From NCBI GenBank assembly GCA_963851405.1, contig CAWKPB010000001.1, forward strand, positions 186,001 through 250,000: a DNA stretch of 64,000 bases. Reading direction: 5' to 3'. The notes below the pieces were generated by a model that was not told where the DNA came from, searched no databases, and was given only the letters and a program-made list of their open reading frames with translations. This stretch comes from JANPBY01 sp963851405. GTDB taxonomy: Bacteria > Actinomycetota > Actinomycetes > DATJPE01. The stretch's first letter is position 1, and every line of letters starts with the position of its first letter. Of this stretch, positions 50,552 to 59,911 are shown piece by piece. The position numbers and the translations under genes were made by a program.

Positions 50552-51391
50552 ATGGCCAAGACCCGAAGCGGCAAGGACAAGTTGCCTCCCACCATCGACC
50601 CGGCGACCGGCAAGCCGCGCCGCGGGCGCCCCCCGGGCTCGACCGTGACCGAGCTGCCCGACGGCTGGACCGACGGCGAGGGCCTGACGCTGCGCCAGCG
50701 CAAGATCCTGGACAGCATCCGCACCTCGAAGGAGACGCGCGGCTACCCGCCCTCGATGCGTGAGATCGGCGCGGCCGTCGGCCTGACCTCCCCGTCGTCG
50801 GTGGCCCACCAGTTGCACGAGCTCGAGCGCAAGGGCTACATCCGCCGCGACCCCAACCTGCCGCGCGCGATCGAGGTCTACTCCCCCGACGCGGGGGCGG
50901 CCGCCAGCACCGGGGGCCGTACGGCGAAGTCGGCCACGGCGGGCGCTGGCTCCGCGCTCGCTGCGGACGCGGATGAGACCGGGTACGGCGACCACCGCCC
51001 GCGGCCCACGTACGTCCCGGTCGTCGGCCGCATCGCTGCCGGCGCCCCGATCCTCGCTGACGAGTCCGTCGAGGATGTCTTCGCGCTCCCCCGCCAGATT
51101 GTCGGCGACACCGACGCCTCCGGTGCGGCGCTGTACATGCTCGAGGTCAAGGGTGAGTCGATGGTCGACGCCGCGATTTGCGACGGCGACTGGGTCGTCG
51201 TTCGGCAGACCCCGGACGCGTCCAACGGCGAGATCGTGGCCGCGATGATCGATGGCGAAGCCACGGTCAAGACCTTCAAGCGACGCGACGGGCACGTGTG
51301 GCTGATGCCGCACAACCCGGCGTTCGCTCCGATCAACGGCGACGAGGCGACCATCCTCGGCAAGGTCGTGGCGGTGCTTCGCAAGCTCTGA
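50552..51391 (+). CDS. lexA: SOS repressor LexA with N-terminal AT-hook-like extension
   Basis: A 279-residue repressor of DNA-damage genes. The first ~45 residues are an extension with PRRGRPPGS, an AT-hook-like motif. The winged helix is LRQRKILDSIRTSKETRGYP to SSVAHQLHELERKGYIRRD. A ~50-residue Ala/Gly linker precedes the S24 peptidase domain. The self-cleavage site is Ala-Gly in GRIAAGAPIL, with catalytic Ser in VKGESMVDAAI and Lys in EATVKTFKRR. RecA-stimulated autocleavage is expected. LexA-box candidates lie in its divergent promoter region. Confidence 0.95.
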   Translation: MAKTRSGKDKLPPTIDPATGKPRRGRPPGSTVTELPDGWTDGEGLTLRQRKILDSIRTSKETRGYPPSMREIGAAVGLTSPSSVAHQLHELERKGYIRRDPNLPRAIEVYSPDAGAAASTGGRTAKSATAGAGSALAADADETGYGDHRPRPTYVPVVGRIAAGAPILADESVEDVFALPRQIVGDTDASGAALYMLEVKGESMVDAAICDGDWVVVRQTPDASNGEIVAAMIDGEATVKTFKRRDGHVWLMPHNPAFAPINGDEATILGKVVAVLRKL

Positions 51392-51511
51392 CCCCTCATT
51401 TGAGGGTCACCCGATGAGGTGAACCTCCGGGAGCCACGGTCCCTCGGACCCTTGACGACAAGCAACGCAGGACCCATGGTCAGGCCCACGGTCTCAACGT
51501 GGAGGTTCCCC

Positions 51512-52657
51512 ATGAAGGCTCGTCGTACTGGCCTGCGCCTGTCCGCTCTGCTCATCTCGGCCTTGGCTGTGTCCCTGGCCGTGCCACCTGCAGCCACCGC
51601 CACCGGAGGCGGTAGTTACGACAAACCGGGCAACCACCGGGATAAGTCGCTCAGCGTGATGACCCGCAACCTGTATCTAGGCTCAAGCCTGGTGCCGGCG
51701 CTGACCGCCACTGACCCGGCCTCGTTCCTCGGAGCGGTCGCGCAGATCTACGGCACCGCGCAGTACACGAACTTCCCGGCCCGAGCCGAAGCCATCGCCG
51801 ATGAGATCGCCGCCGATCGTCCGGCTCTCGTCGGCCTCCAGGAGGTCTCGATCTGGGAGACCACCGGCCCGGGGGTTCCTCCGACGCTCGACTTCCTGGA
51901 CGTCCTCGAGCAGGCTCTGGCCGCCCGCGGCCTGAACTACACCGCGGCGGCGGTCTCCGACAACGCCAACATCGGGCCGATCCCCCTGGTCGTGCCCTGC
52001 GACTCCGAGATCGTCGGGGCCTGCCTGGTGACGCTCAAGGACAGGGACGTCATCCTGGTGGACTCGTCCCGCAAGAACCTGCGCTGGGGCCACGCCCGCA
52101 GCGGCAACTACGCCACGCAGCAAGAGTTCACCCCACCGGTTCCAGGGGCACCTCCGGTGTCCTTCAACCGCGGGTGGACGACGATCGACGGCAAGTTCCG
52201 CGGCGTCCGATTCCACTTCGCCAACACCCACCTGGAGACCGAGGACTTCGCGGCCGTCCAAGAGGCCCAAGCGGCCGAGTTCCTTGCCGGACCCGCCAGG
52301 GGCCGCGGTGCCGACATCGCCGTTGGCGACTTCAACTCAGCCGCGGACGGCAGCACCACCACGTCCTACGCGCAGCTCACCGCGAAGTTCCGGGACGCCT
52401 GGTCAGTGAATCCCTACGACCCTGGCTACACGTGCTGCCAGAACGAGACCTTGACCAACCCGGAGTCGCAGTTGCAGTCGCGCATCGACCTCGTCCTATC
52501 CCGTCAGGGTGCGCGCGCTGTCGCCGCGAAGGTGATCGGTGATGAGCTGTTCGCGAAGACCCCGCCGCTGTGGCCGTCCGACCACGCCGGCGTGGTGGCT
52601 CGCCTGCACCTGAAGCACTCTTGGCACCGGTGCCATCACCACCACAAGGCCAGGTAA
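51512..52657 (+). CDS. Secreted endonuclease/exonuclease/phosphatase-family protein
   Basis: A 381-residue exported protein. GGAGG precedes the ATG at 51512. The signal peptide is GLRLSALLISALAVSLAVPP followed by AATATG. The EEP fold motifs are in order: VMTRNLYLG, LVGLQEVSIW (metal-binding Glu), FANTHLETED, VGDFNSAADG and PSDHAGVVARLHL. Both the Asp/Asn and the final SDH catalytic sets are present. Family members are nucleases, sphingomyelinases or phosphatases. The C-terminus ends in a His cluster (WHRCHHHHKAR), possibly metal-binding. Confidence 0.85.
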   Translation: MKARRTGLRLSALLISALAVSLAVPPAATATGGGSYDKPGNHRDKSLSVMTRNLYLGSSLVPALTATDPASFLGAVAQIYGTAQYTNFPARAEAIADEIAADRPALVGLQEVSIWETTGPGVPPTLDFLDVLEQALAARGLNYTAAAVSDNANIGPIPLVVPCDSEIVGACLVTLKDRDVILVDSSRKNLRWGHARSGNYATQQEFTPPVPGAPPVSFNRGWTTIDGKFRGVRFHFANTHLETEDFAAVQEAQAAEFLAGPARGRGADIAVGDFNSAADGSTTTSYAQLTAKFRDAWSVNPYDPGYTCCQNETLTNPESQLQSRIDLVLSRQGARAVAAKVIGDELFAKTPPLWPSDHAGVVARLHLKHSWHRCHHHHKAR

Positions 52658-52693
52658 GGCCACCCCCCGCGGGGCAGTTGACGACAGCAAAGG

Positions 52694-52733
52694 AGGGGTG
52701 CTCGAGACGGTTCGCGCCGTCTCGAGCACCCCT
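52694..52733. terminator. Strong bidirectional terminator hairpin
   Basis: AGGGGTGCTCGAGACGG (52694-52710) and its exact complement (52717-52733) form a 17-bp perfect stem with the 6-base loop TTCGCG. It sits between the convergent stops of the phosphodiesterase and S33 hydrolase genes. Confidence 0.8.
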
Positions 52734-52742
52734 CGCTGGGGC

Positions 52743-54878
52743 CTACAGCGGGAATAGCAGGGCGACCTTGCGTCCCTCGATGTGGCCGCGGACGCGCACC
52801 ACGCTCGGGTCAGCCGCCGAGCGGCCCGCATTCCAGTAGGCCGTCACTTTCAGGTGGCCGGTCGTACCGTCGTCGGCCATGAACGTGACGTCGATCGTCG
52901 GTGTCGACCCGTCGTACGGGTAGAACATCTCGCCGTTGACCGTGACATCCGAGGCGAACTTGTTGTCCTGCAAGGAAATCCGGTAGCCCGAATCGTCTTC
53001 CGACGCCTCGTAGCCACCACCGCGCAGGCCCGCTCCCTCGCCCACGAAGAACTGGCGAGTGTTCACACTGTTGGCATCAAGTGCCGTCTCAAGCGCGACC
53101 GCAGCCAGCCGTCGGTCGTGACGCGTCGCCTCGTTGCCGCCGCCTTTCCGTACTGCGAGCGGACGGGCATCCGCGCTGGTCACCGGGAACTCGCCCACGG
53201 CCCGGTAGGCCGGGAAGTCCGCAGGGTCGCAAGGCTGCTGGTGAGTGCCGGGCTTCTTGATGAACGCGCGGACCCGCTCGGGGCCGCAGGACCACAGCGC
53301 AGCCCCATGCAACGCGCCCCCGATGTTGAGCAGCTGGGAGTTCGGCCAGCGCTTCGCATTGCTCCGAGCATCTTCGACCGGCGTCCTGGGATCGAAGGTG
53401 CTAGTCATGACCAACGCCGGAACCTTCGGGTAGGACGCGTTCTTGGGCACGATTCGGCTCGCGTTGACATCCGGCCAGTGGTTGCAGTTGATGAGCTGCT
53501 GCCAGTTCGCGTAGACGGACCCGTCCACGATCGAAGACGGATGCCAGGCTCCCACGCCGCCGGAGCCGTCCAAGTCAACCACCGCTGCCGACGCAGCCTT
53601 CAGCCGCTCCTCCGGCGTCAGGCCGGCCGCCCAAGGCAGCGTGTAGTCGGAGCACTCGATCGCGAAGTAGCCGCCGGCGGAATCCTCGCTTGCCGGGACC
53701 TCGTTCGGCGGCACGGTCAGCATGTCCTTGGCGTCGGCGGCCAGGCGCAAAGCCGGAGCCTTGTCGCCCCGCGCGAGGGCCACCATCGCTGCCGCGACCT
53801 CACCGGTGGAGCCCAGGAAGGTGTTGTCCGCCTCGACGAGCAAGCCGAACAGCAGCGGCTCGGTGAGCCGTACGTACTGCGCCTCAGTTGGATTGTTGGC
53901 GCTGATCGACATCCCCGCCGGCGGGTGAGCACGCACCTGGCGTACGCCTGCCGCCAGCGCTGCGCGCGCATTCGGCACGCCGCTGCTGCACGCAGGAGAG
54001 CGTTCACAGAGCACGTTGACCATGCGGTTGATGCTGCGTGCGTTGTGATCCAGCTTGGAGTGAATGGTCTCCCCGACGTTTACGCCGGAGCTGATGATGA
54101 CCGATCGTGTGTGCTTGGGGAATCTCACCGCGTATGCCGTCGCTGGCATCGCCCCGTAGGAGTTCCCGACGATGTCGAGTTCTTCTATATCTAGTGCTTT
54201 CCGCAGCGCATTGAGATCGCGGGCGGTGTCGCCTGAGCCGTAGGTATCGATCCGGTCCGCAATGCTCGACGAGCAAGCATCCAGCGCGGCAGCCGCCGTG
54301 CTTACCTCGTCTGGCCAATAGCCCTCAAAAGTCTGCAGCTCGGGGCACGCGGGTGCCGTGGAGCCGGTGCCGCGTACATCCGTGAGCAACACGTCGAAAT
54401 GACCCATCAGGCCCCCGAACAGGTAGTCGGGAAGCCAGGGCTCGACGCGCGTGGTGCTCGGGCCGGGGCCGCCGCCGTTCCACCAGATCGTGGACTTCGG
54501 TGATCCGGCCTTGGTGTGGACGAAGAGCTTGAAGTCGATCGACGCTGTGCGGCCATCATCGTGACGCCGGTCGAGCGGGACCGTGAAGCTGCCGCACAGC
54601 GCGACGCTTCCGTCATCACACCGAACAGCCCCGAGCGCACGCGCACGTTTCGACGCGTGGGTCTTTGGGATTGACGCGATCCGCGATCCCCGCGACAAGA
54701 GCGTCGCGGAGCCGACGTCCACAGCGCTCGGTGGCGCCCCCACTGGGCGTAGATGCGGCGAGGGCGACTCGCGACCCGAGTCGGCGGGGCTGGCTCCCGC
54801 GGTGGCTGGACCAACAGGCAAGGCCAGCGCAGCGATCGCGGTCAAACTCACAGCCGCGAGAACGGTCTTGGTGAACAT
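52743..54878 (-). CDS. Secreted S33-type (TAP-like) alpha/beta hydrolase
   Basis: A 711-residue exported protein; GGGAG lies 7 bases before the ATG. The signal peptide is TVLAAVSLTAIAALALPVGP. The hydrolase core has CGSFTVPLDRRHDDG, the oxyanion strand STIWWNGGGPGPST, VLLTDVRGTGSTAP and the nucleophile elbow IVGNSYGAMPATAYA. The C-terminal TAP-like part has VPALVMTSTFDPRTPVEDAR (Asp) and GALHGAALWSC (His). A ~150-residue beta-rich C-terminal domain follows. Relatives are tripeptidyl aminopeptidases or esterases. It is divergent from the first kinase of the split-kinase locus. Confidence 0.85.
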   Translation of the reverse strand: MFTKTVLAAVSLTAIAALALPVGPATAGASPADSGRESPSPHLRPVGAPPSAVDVGSATLLSRGSRIASIPKTHASKRARALGAVRCDDGSVALCGSFTVPLDRRHDDGRTASIDFKLFVHTKAGSPKSTIWWNGGGPGPSTTRVEPWLPDYLFGGLMGHFDVLLTDVRGTGSTAPACPELQTFEGYWPDEVSTAAAALDACSSSIADRIDTYGSGDTARDLNALRKALDIEELDIVGNSYGAMPATAYAVRFPKHTRSVIISSGVNVGETIHSKLDHNARSINRMVNVLCERSPACSSGVPNARAALAAGVRQVRAHPPAGMSISANNPTEAQYVRLTEPLLFGLLVEADNTFLGSTGEVAAAMVALARGDKAPALRLAADAKDMLTVPPNEVPASEDSAGGYFAIECSDYTLPWAAGLTPEERLKAASAAVVDLDGSGGVGAWHPSSIVDGSVYANWQQLINCNHWPDVNASRIVPKNASYPKVPALVMTSTFDPRTPVEDARSNAKRWPNSQLLNIGGALHGAALWSCGPERVRAFIKKPGTHQQPCDPADFPAYRAVGEFPVTSADARPLAVRKGGGNEATRHDRRLAAVALETALDANSVNTRQFFVGEGAGLRGGGYEASEDDSGYRISLQDNKFASDVTVNGEMFYPYDGSTPTIDVTFMADDGTTGHLKVTAYWNAGRSAADPSVVRVRGHIEGRKVALLFPL

Positions 54879-54947
54879 CGGCGGACTCCCTCGAGGTGAC
54901 ACATCTCGGATTCGGCCAGCGTCCTACTCCGGCTGTCCCGTGCCATT

Positions 54948-54959
54948 AGGGGAAGCCCT
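54948..54959. promoter_or_regulatory. AGGG-N4-CCCT palindrome, promoter of S33 gene / kinase 1
   Basis: AGGGGAAGCCCT lies in the 153-base divergent region. A related half motif (TTTAGGGGGAG) follows ~35 bases later. The same AGGG-N4-CCCT arrangement is found upstream of kinase 2. Confidence 0.4.
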
Positions 54960-55031
54960 CAACCAGGCACGGGTTCCCCCCATTTAGGGGGAGTAGCGGA
55001 CGAGCGCCCCGCCGTCCGACACGATCGGCGG

Positions 55032-56621
55032 GTGGACCGAGCCGGCACCGCAAGGGCCGTTGACCGAGTCGCCGCCTCACGCTGGCTGGGCTACGGGCTG
55101 GCCGTCTGCGCTTTGGCGCTTGCTCCAGTCGCCTTCGCCTCCGACCGCAGCGCCGGCATCGCCGGATGGGCGGCTGCCGCGGACGTCGCCCTCGGCCTCG
55201 CCCTGGTGGCATCCGGGCTATCTGGGCGGCCGCATCGCCTTGGGTCCTGGGTCAGCCTGATCGGGGCCGGCTGGCTGCTCGGGTCCGTGGTTCCGCAAGC
55301 GGCGACGCTGAGCCGAGGGTTGCTTCTGTTGGCGCTGCTCGCCTTTCCCACGGGACTTGTCCGCGGACGGTGGGGCTGGTGGCCGTACGGCGCCGGGCTG
55401 CTGATCTCCTTCCCCTGGTGCCCCCAGGGCTTGGCTGCTGTCGTCTACCTGACTGCGGCCTGGCTGCTGGTCAGGGATCGTCACGGGCGGTCCCTCCATC
55501 CGTTCGCGGGAGGGGTGGCCACGGCTGCTGGCGCGTGCCAGGCACTGGGCGCAGCGGCAGCCTTCTCCGGGTCGGCCGATCTTCTCCACGTCGCCTCCCG
55601 TGGCTACCAGGCCACCTTGCTGGCCGTAGCTGTCGGATATCCGTGGGCTGCGCGGCACACGGCGCGACGGCTCGTAGACGTGGCTTCGCGCTCGAACCCG
55701 GTCGACCAGTCGCCGGGTCAGAGCAATCCGCTCGCCCGGGTGGGCGAGCTACTCGCGATCGCGCTTGGGGACCCCACACTGCGTGTTGATCCCCCTTCTG
55801 CTGCGGAACTGCCCGACTCACCGGGTGCCGATCTTCACCAGGTGGTCGTCAGGGATGGCCCGCGAGAGGTGGCCGTGATCCGCGGTCGAAGCCCGGCGAT
55901 TCAGGATCCCGAGACCGCGCGTGCGGCCAGCGAAGCCGTACGCCTAGTCGTCAACAACAACGAGCTCCTGGCGCAGGAAAGGCGCCGCGTGGTCGACGTT
56001 GCGGCTTCGCGGGTACGGCTGGTGGATGCGGAGGACCGTGAGCGAGCGGCACTGCGTTCCTTGCTTGATAGGCAGGTGCACGAGCCGATCCGGGCGCTCG
56101 ACGCCGCTCTCGGACCACTGGTCGGCTCACCGGACCTGGGCGAGGCCAGCGAGACCGTAGATCTGGTCCTGGCCGAGCTGCAGGCGGCCCTACTCGAGAC
56201 CGAGGCCATGCTGGCGGGAATCCCGCCAGACGAACTTGGCGGCGGTCGCATCGGCGCCGCCCTAGCCGACCTCGGTCGGCGTTGCCCGGTGCCGATGGAC
56301 GTGTCCATCGGCACCGACGCCACGGGTGAGGCTGCCGTCGAAACCATGATCTACGCCGTGTGCGCCGAGGCGGTCACGAACGCGCTCAAGCACGCGTCCG
56401 CGAACCAGATCTGGCTCACGCTCCATGTTGAGGGGGAAGACCTGGTGGCCGCGGTGCGCGACGACGGATTGGGAGGGGCCAACTCGAGTGGCTCCGGCCT
56501 GCAGGGCTTGCGTGATCGCGTGGCCGCTCGCGGAGGTTTGCTCCGAATACACGGCGAGGCTGGGGCCGGCACCAGCATCGAAGTCAGGGTGCCGGCCCGA
56601 GCTCAGTCGATCCGCTGGTAG
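55032..56621 (+). CDS. Membrane sensor kinase-like protein lacking the phosphoacceptor His (kinase 1)
   Basis: A 529-residue protein from GTG. Residues ~15-215 hold about six helices (LGYGLAVCALALAPVAFASD, LLLLALLAFPTGLVRG, GLAAVVYLTAAWLLVRD). The helical dimerisation segment reads EDRERAALRSLLDRQVHEPI; aligned to ERxRIARDLHDGxQQ of HPK7-type kinases, Leu345 replaces the phosphorylated His. A His five residues later (His350) aligns with a non-catalytic position. The ATPase domain is intact: N-box AEAVTNALKHASANQ with Asn450, G1 VRDDGLGG, G2 GSGLQGLRDRVAARGG. Its 3' end overlaps the convergent lipoprotein gene by 19 bases. It may phosphorylate kinase 2 in trans. Confidence 0.85.
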   Translation: MDRAGTARAVDRVAASRWLGYGLAVCALALAPVAFASDRSAGIAGWAAAADVALGLALVASGLSGRPHRLGSWVSLIGAGWLLGSVVPQAATLSRGLLLLALLAFPTGLVRGRWGWWPYGAGLLISFPWCPQGLAAVVYLTAAWLLVRDRHGRSLHPFAGGVATAAGACQALGAAAAFSGSADLLHVASRGYQATLLAVAVGYPWAARHTARRLVDVASRSNPVDQSPGQSNPLARVGELLAIALGDPTLRVDPPSAAELPDSPGADLHQVVVRDGPREVAVIRGRSPAIQDPETARAASEAVRLVVNNNELLAQERRRVVDVAASRVRLVDAEDRERAALRSLLDRQVHEPIRALDAALGPLVGSPDLGEASETVDLVLAELQAALLETEAMLAGIPPDELGGGRIGAALADLGRRCPVPMDVSIGTDATGEAAVETMIYAVCAEAVTNALKHASANQIWLTLHVEGEDLVAAVRDDGLGGANSSGSGLQGLRDRVAARGGLLRIHGEAGAGTSIEVRVPARAQSIRW

Positions 56622-58129
56622 GCGTTCGCGACCATCCACAACAGACCGATGGGGTCCTCGATGCCCGCCAGATTGCTGAACGCAAGCATGCCCTGCTCAC
56701 CACTCCAGGTAGCTGCGTACGGGTCGGTCTGCAGTTGGAAGCCAGGGCCGTCAATGGCGGCGTTAACTCCATGGGCCTTGAGTCGACGTTGTTCGTTGAC
56801 GTCTGGCACGAAATAGACCGTCGAACCCTCACCCCGATAGGTACCCGCCTCGAACAACAGGTTGGCGAAATCGTCCACTCCGTCGTCGATGCTGTCGCCG
56901 AACTGGCGATACGTCCCGTCCGGCTTCAGCACCAAGGTGACCACCACGTCATTGCCGGCGACCCGACCGGCGTCGATGCCAGCGTCGATCAAGTCCTGCT
57001 CGGTGACGGTCATGCGGTAGGTGCCGGGCGGGATGTCTGACAACGACGTCGGGATGTCTTCGACCGCGGTGCTGGGAGGTGCATCGCCGGTGCACCGTTG
57101 GGGGACCGTGACGGCCTCGACGTCGGGGTGAGCGGCAGCAACGCCCTGGACCACGGTGAGCAGAGGGCCGTCAATCGGATCGGCAGCCAGCCGTTCGACG
57201 GCCGGCGCGAACGCCTGCTCCAGTTCGGCCTGCTGTTCCGGTGACGCCGTAGCGAATCTGGTGCCGGCATCGCAGAGCGAAAGGGCCAGGCCCGCCTCGT
57301 TGCGCGGTTGGGTCGACGCCTGGTTGGCGGCAGTAGCCGCCTCGCGAATCAGTTGTTGGTCGCCGGGACTTAACGCTTCGAAGCGCTCGGCGTTGACAGC
57401 AAGCAGCCATACCTTCGGCCAAAGGACCACGTTGGCCGTCACGTACGGCGCTATCAGTGACAGCCCCGCCTCGTTGTAGCTCCCCAGATCCAATTCTGCT
57501 CCCGTGGCGACGCCGTCAAATCCGACTTGGCTGGCAGCGCCAACGGGGATGGGGACGGCTCCAAGGGTCTCGAATGCCGTTCGCTGTGAATCTGCCGTCG
57601 CCGTCACCGATCGACCCGACCAGTCGGCAGCCTCCAGCAGCGGATCGGTGGACGAGACCGGGCGGCGCAATCCTCCTGACGCAAGGGTGAGGCCGGTCAG
57701 CCCAGTGTCGGCGAGTTGATCGAGGAACGGCTGGGCCGTCCCTGGTTCGATGACGGCGGCCTCGGCCTCGTAGTTCGTGAGCACCATCGGAGCAGAGAGG
57801 GCGTCGAAGCCAGGTATTCCCCCGTCAGACAGAGAGCGCGTGGGAATCCAGGCGGCGTCGAGCTCCCCGTTGATCAGCGCGCGAACGATGGCTGGCTCGC
57901 CCACATTGCGCTTCTCGACTAGGTCGAGTCGGTCGCCGAACTTGGCCTCGAGGTCGGACACAAAGACCCGCCCCGCCGGCGAACCGCCGTTGGCGTTGGG
58001 ACCGCTGTTGGCGTATCCCACAACAAAGGTCGTCAGCTCCGGGGCCCCGCTTTTGTCTACGAGGCCGGTACAACCAGCCAGCAAACCGGCAACAGCGACG
58101 GTCGAAAGGATGCGGCGGCGGGCGTTCAT
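56603..58129 (-). CDS. TRAP/DctP-type solute-binding lipoprotein
   Basis: A 508-residue lipoprotein: MNARRRILSTVAVAGLLAGC, Cys at residue 20. The binding-protein domain (~30-350) has the DctP pattern: ELTTFVVGYANSGPNANGGS, ALINGELDAAWIPTRSLSDG, GRSVTATADSQRTAFETLGA and ANVVLWPKVWLLAVNAERFE. A ~150-residue C-terminal domain with PPGTYRMTVTEQDLIDAGID and NLLFEAGTYRGEGSTVYFVP looks beta-rich. No TRAP permease genes are near, so it may be a ligand-sensing partner of the flanking membrane kinases rather than a transporter part. Confidence 0.75.
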   Translation of the reverse strand: MNARRRILSTVAVAGLLAGCTGLVDKSGAPELTTFVVGYANSGPNANGGSPAGRVFVSDLEAKFGDRLDLVEKRNVGEPAIVRALINGELDAAWIPTRSLSDGGIPGFDALSAPMVLTNYEAEAAVIEPGTAQPFLDQLADTGLTGLTLASGGLRRPVSSTDPLLEAADWSGRSVTATADSQRTAFETLGAVPIPVGAASQVGFDGVATGAELDLGSYNEAGLSLIAPYVTANVVLWPKVWLLAVNAERFEALSPGDQQLIREAATAANQASTQPRNEAGLALSLCDAGTRFATASPEQQAELEQAFAPAVERLAADPIDGPLLTVVQGVAAAHPDVEAVTVPQRCTGDAPPSTAVEDIPTSLSDIPPGTYRMTVTEQDLIDAGIDAGRVAGNDVVVTLVLKPDGTYRQFGDSIDDGVDDFANLLFEAGTYRGEGSTVYFVPDVNEQRRLKAHGVNAAIDGPGFQLQTDPYAATWSGEQGMLAFSNLAGIEDPIGLLWMVANAYQRID

Positions 58130-58211
58130 TGCGGTCTCCTCGGATGCTTGAGGATTCCGACGCTAGGTGCCACCTGCGCAGGCTCCCAGGGAGTCAACCC
58201 GCGGGTCAACG

Positions 58212-58223
58212 AGGGAAAACCCT
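58212..58223. promoter_or_regulatory. AGGG-N4-CCCT palindrome, promoter of lipoprotein / kinase 2
   Basis: AGGGAAAACCCT lies in the 130-base divergent region between the binding lipoprotein and kinase 2 starts. It shares arms and spacing with the site at 54948-54959 and is a candidate target of the regulator encoded at 59884. Confidence 0.4.
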
Positions 58224-58259
58224 GGGCCTGACAGGCCTCACACAGTCCACACTGACGAG

Positions 58260-59911
58260 GTGCGCGCGCGCCAGACGGCGACCTTGTTCGCCCTCCTCGC
58301 TTCCGGGGTGTGGATTGCGGCGATCGTCACCGCTTCACTCGTAGACAGCGGTCGTTGGCGACCCCCATCGGGGGGACTGCCTGACGGCATGTGGCTGCTT
58401 GTTGCGCTGCTCGCCGGCACGGCCACCGTTGGCGCCAGCTGGGCAGTGCGCCGCGTTCATCCCCGGGCGAGCGCGGGCTTCTCCGTGGCGTTGGTGAGTT
58501 GGGTACTCCCGGCGGCGGCCGGCTTCGCGATCGTCGGAGCACCGATCAAGACCGTGACCTTGGCCCTGCCTCCGCTGCTCGTGGCCGGCCTCACCGAAGT
58601 GGGTGTCGGGTTTCAGAACGAGGGGCAGCGACAGGTCTGGCCTCGAAGGGTCGTCTGGTCTACGAGCGTCGCCGCGTTCCTCGTGCTGGCGCTCGGCTAT
58701 GACCCCTTTGGCGATCCGTCCTGCCGACGGACCTGCCTGTCGCTCCCGGTTCTGTGGGGAGATCAGATCTCCACGCTTACCGTGATGCGCGTCGCGGGGC
58801 TGTTGGTGCTGGTGTCCACAATGGCCGGGCTCGCAGCCGTAGTGCCGACGCAGAGTTGGGTCAGTGGGACGGCAGCCCTGGCCCTGGCGGGAACGGGCGG
58901 CGGCCTAGCCTTCGTTCTGATCGAGCCCACCCGGTCGGCCGATGCCCGTCAGTTGCTGGAGAGCGCCACCGGGCTCGCGCTGCTGGCCACCGCTGCCGCA
59001 GCGCTCGGCGCCATGCTCTTGGTGTGGTGGCGGCGTCGGAAAGTAGAAGATCTGGTCGCGCAGCTCACCGCCGGTGTCTCGACAGCAACGTTCGAGTTCT
59101 GCGTCGGCGAACCGCCCCGATGGGTCGATGCGCAGGGCCAGCCCGGCGGGCAGGCAGGCGACGATCGCTTCGTTGAGCTGCGCGGGCCCACTGGCCCGGT
59201 GGCGCGATATCCCATCCTTGGCAAAGACCGCGGCTTCGACCAATCCCTAGCCGGCGAGCTCCATCCTGCGACCTTGCTGGCGCTGGACAACGTTCGGCTG
59301 GCGGCTTCGGCACGGGCACAGCTCGTTGAACTCCGCGAGTCCCAGAGCCGGATCGTGGCTTCGGCTGATGCCGAGCGCTGGAGGATCGGCCGCGATCTCC
59401 ACGACCAAACCCAACAGCGCCTCGTAGGCGCAGCCCTGCACCTACGCGCGGCGGCGGTGAGAGCAGGTCCAGGGTCCACCCCGACGCTGGAAGCGGCGGC
59501 CGGGCGCCTCTCTCCGGTTCTCGCCGCTCTGCGGGAGATCTCGCACGGGCCGTTTCCTGACGTCCTAGCGGAGGATGGGCTCCCTGCTGCGCTTGCGGAC
59601 TGGGCGGCCGACCACGGACCTGCCGAGCTGAGCTTCGCCAGCGACGTGGGTCGCCTCTCCGAGCCGGTCGCACGTGCGGCGTATGCGGCTGTGGTGGGCT
59701 TCGAAGGCGGACACCCATACGTGGATGTGTCGCAGCGAGCGAACGCGCTCGTCGTCCGCATCGTCGTATCAGGCGGGGACTTGCCGGACATCACGGCAAT
59801 GACCGACCGCGTGGGGCGGCGGGTGGGACGCTCACCCAAGAGACCGACGACTCGGGTCGGACAACCGTGGAGGTGAAGCTGCCATGCGGGTCGTCATCGC
59901 CGATGACGTGA
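58260..59911 (+). CDS. Membrane sensor kinase-like protein with His box but degenerate ATPase domain (kinase 2), one frameshift
   Basis: About 550 residues; the start (GTG 58260) is uncertain. Seven or eight helices occupy residues ~5-270. The His box is intact: AERWRIGRDLHDQTQQRLVG with His381. The following segment LREISHGPFPDVLAEDGLPA is family-typical. The ATPase domain is eroded: where the N-box belongs it reads AAYAAVVGFEGGHPYVDVSQ, and G1 reads VVSGGDLPDITAM, with no catalytic Asn or DxG. Near 59818 an indel moves the end to GTLTQETDDSGRTTVEVKLP, stopping at 59911 inside the regulator gene. Predicted phosphoacceptor partner for kinase 1. Confidence 0.8.

Noticed and set aside
52620..52657. 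His-rich C-terminus of the secreted phosphodiesterase as an engineered tag
   Set aside because: The tail is interrupted (WHRCHHHHKAR), in natural codon context and followed directly by native intergenic sequence and terminator.
52782..54194. 470-codon open frame on the plus strand
   Set aside because: Antisense to the S33 hydrolase, which has a full catalytic set.
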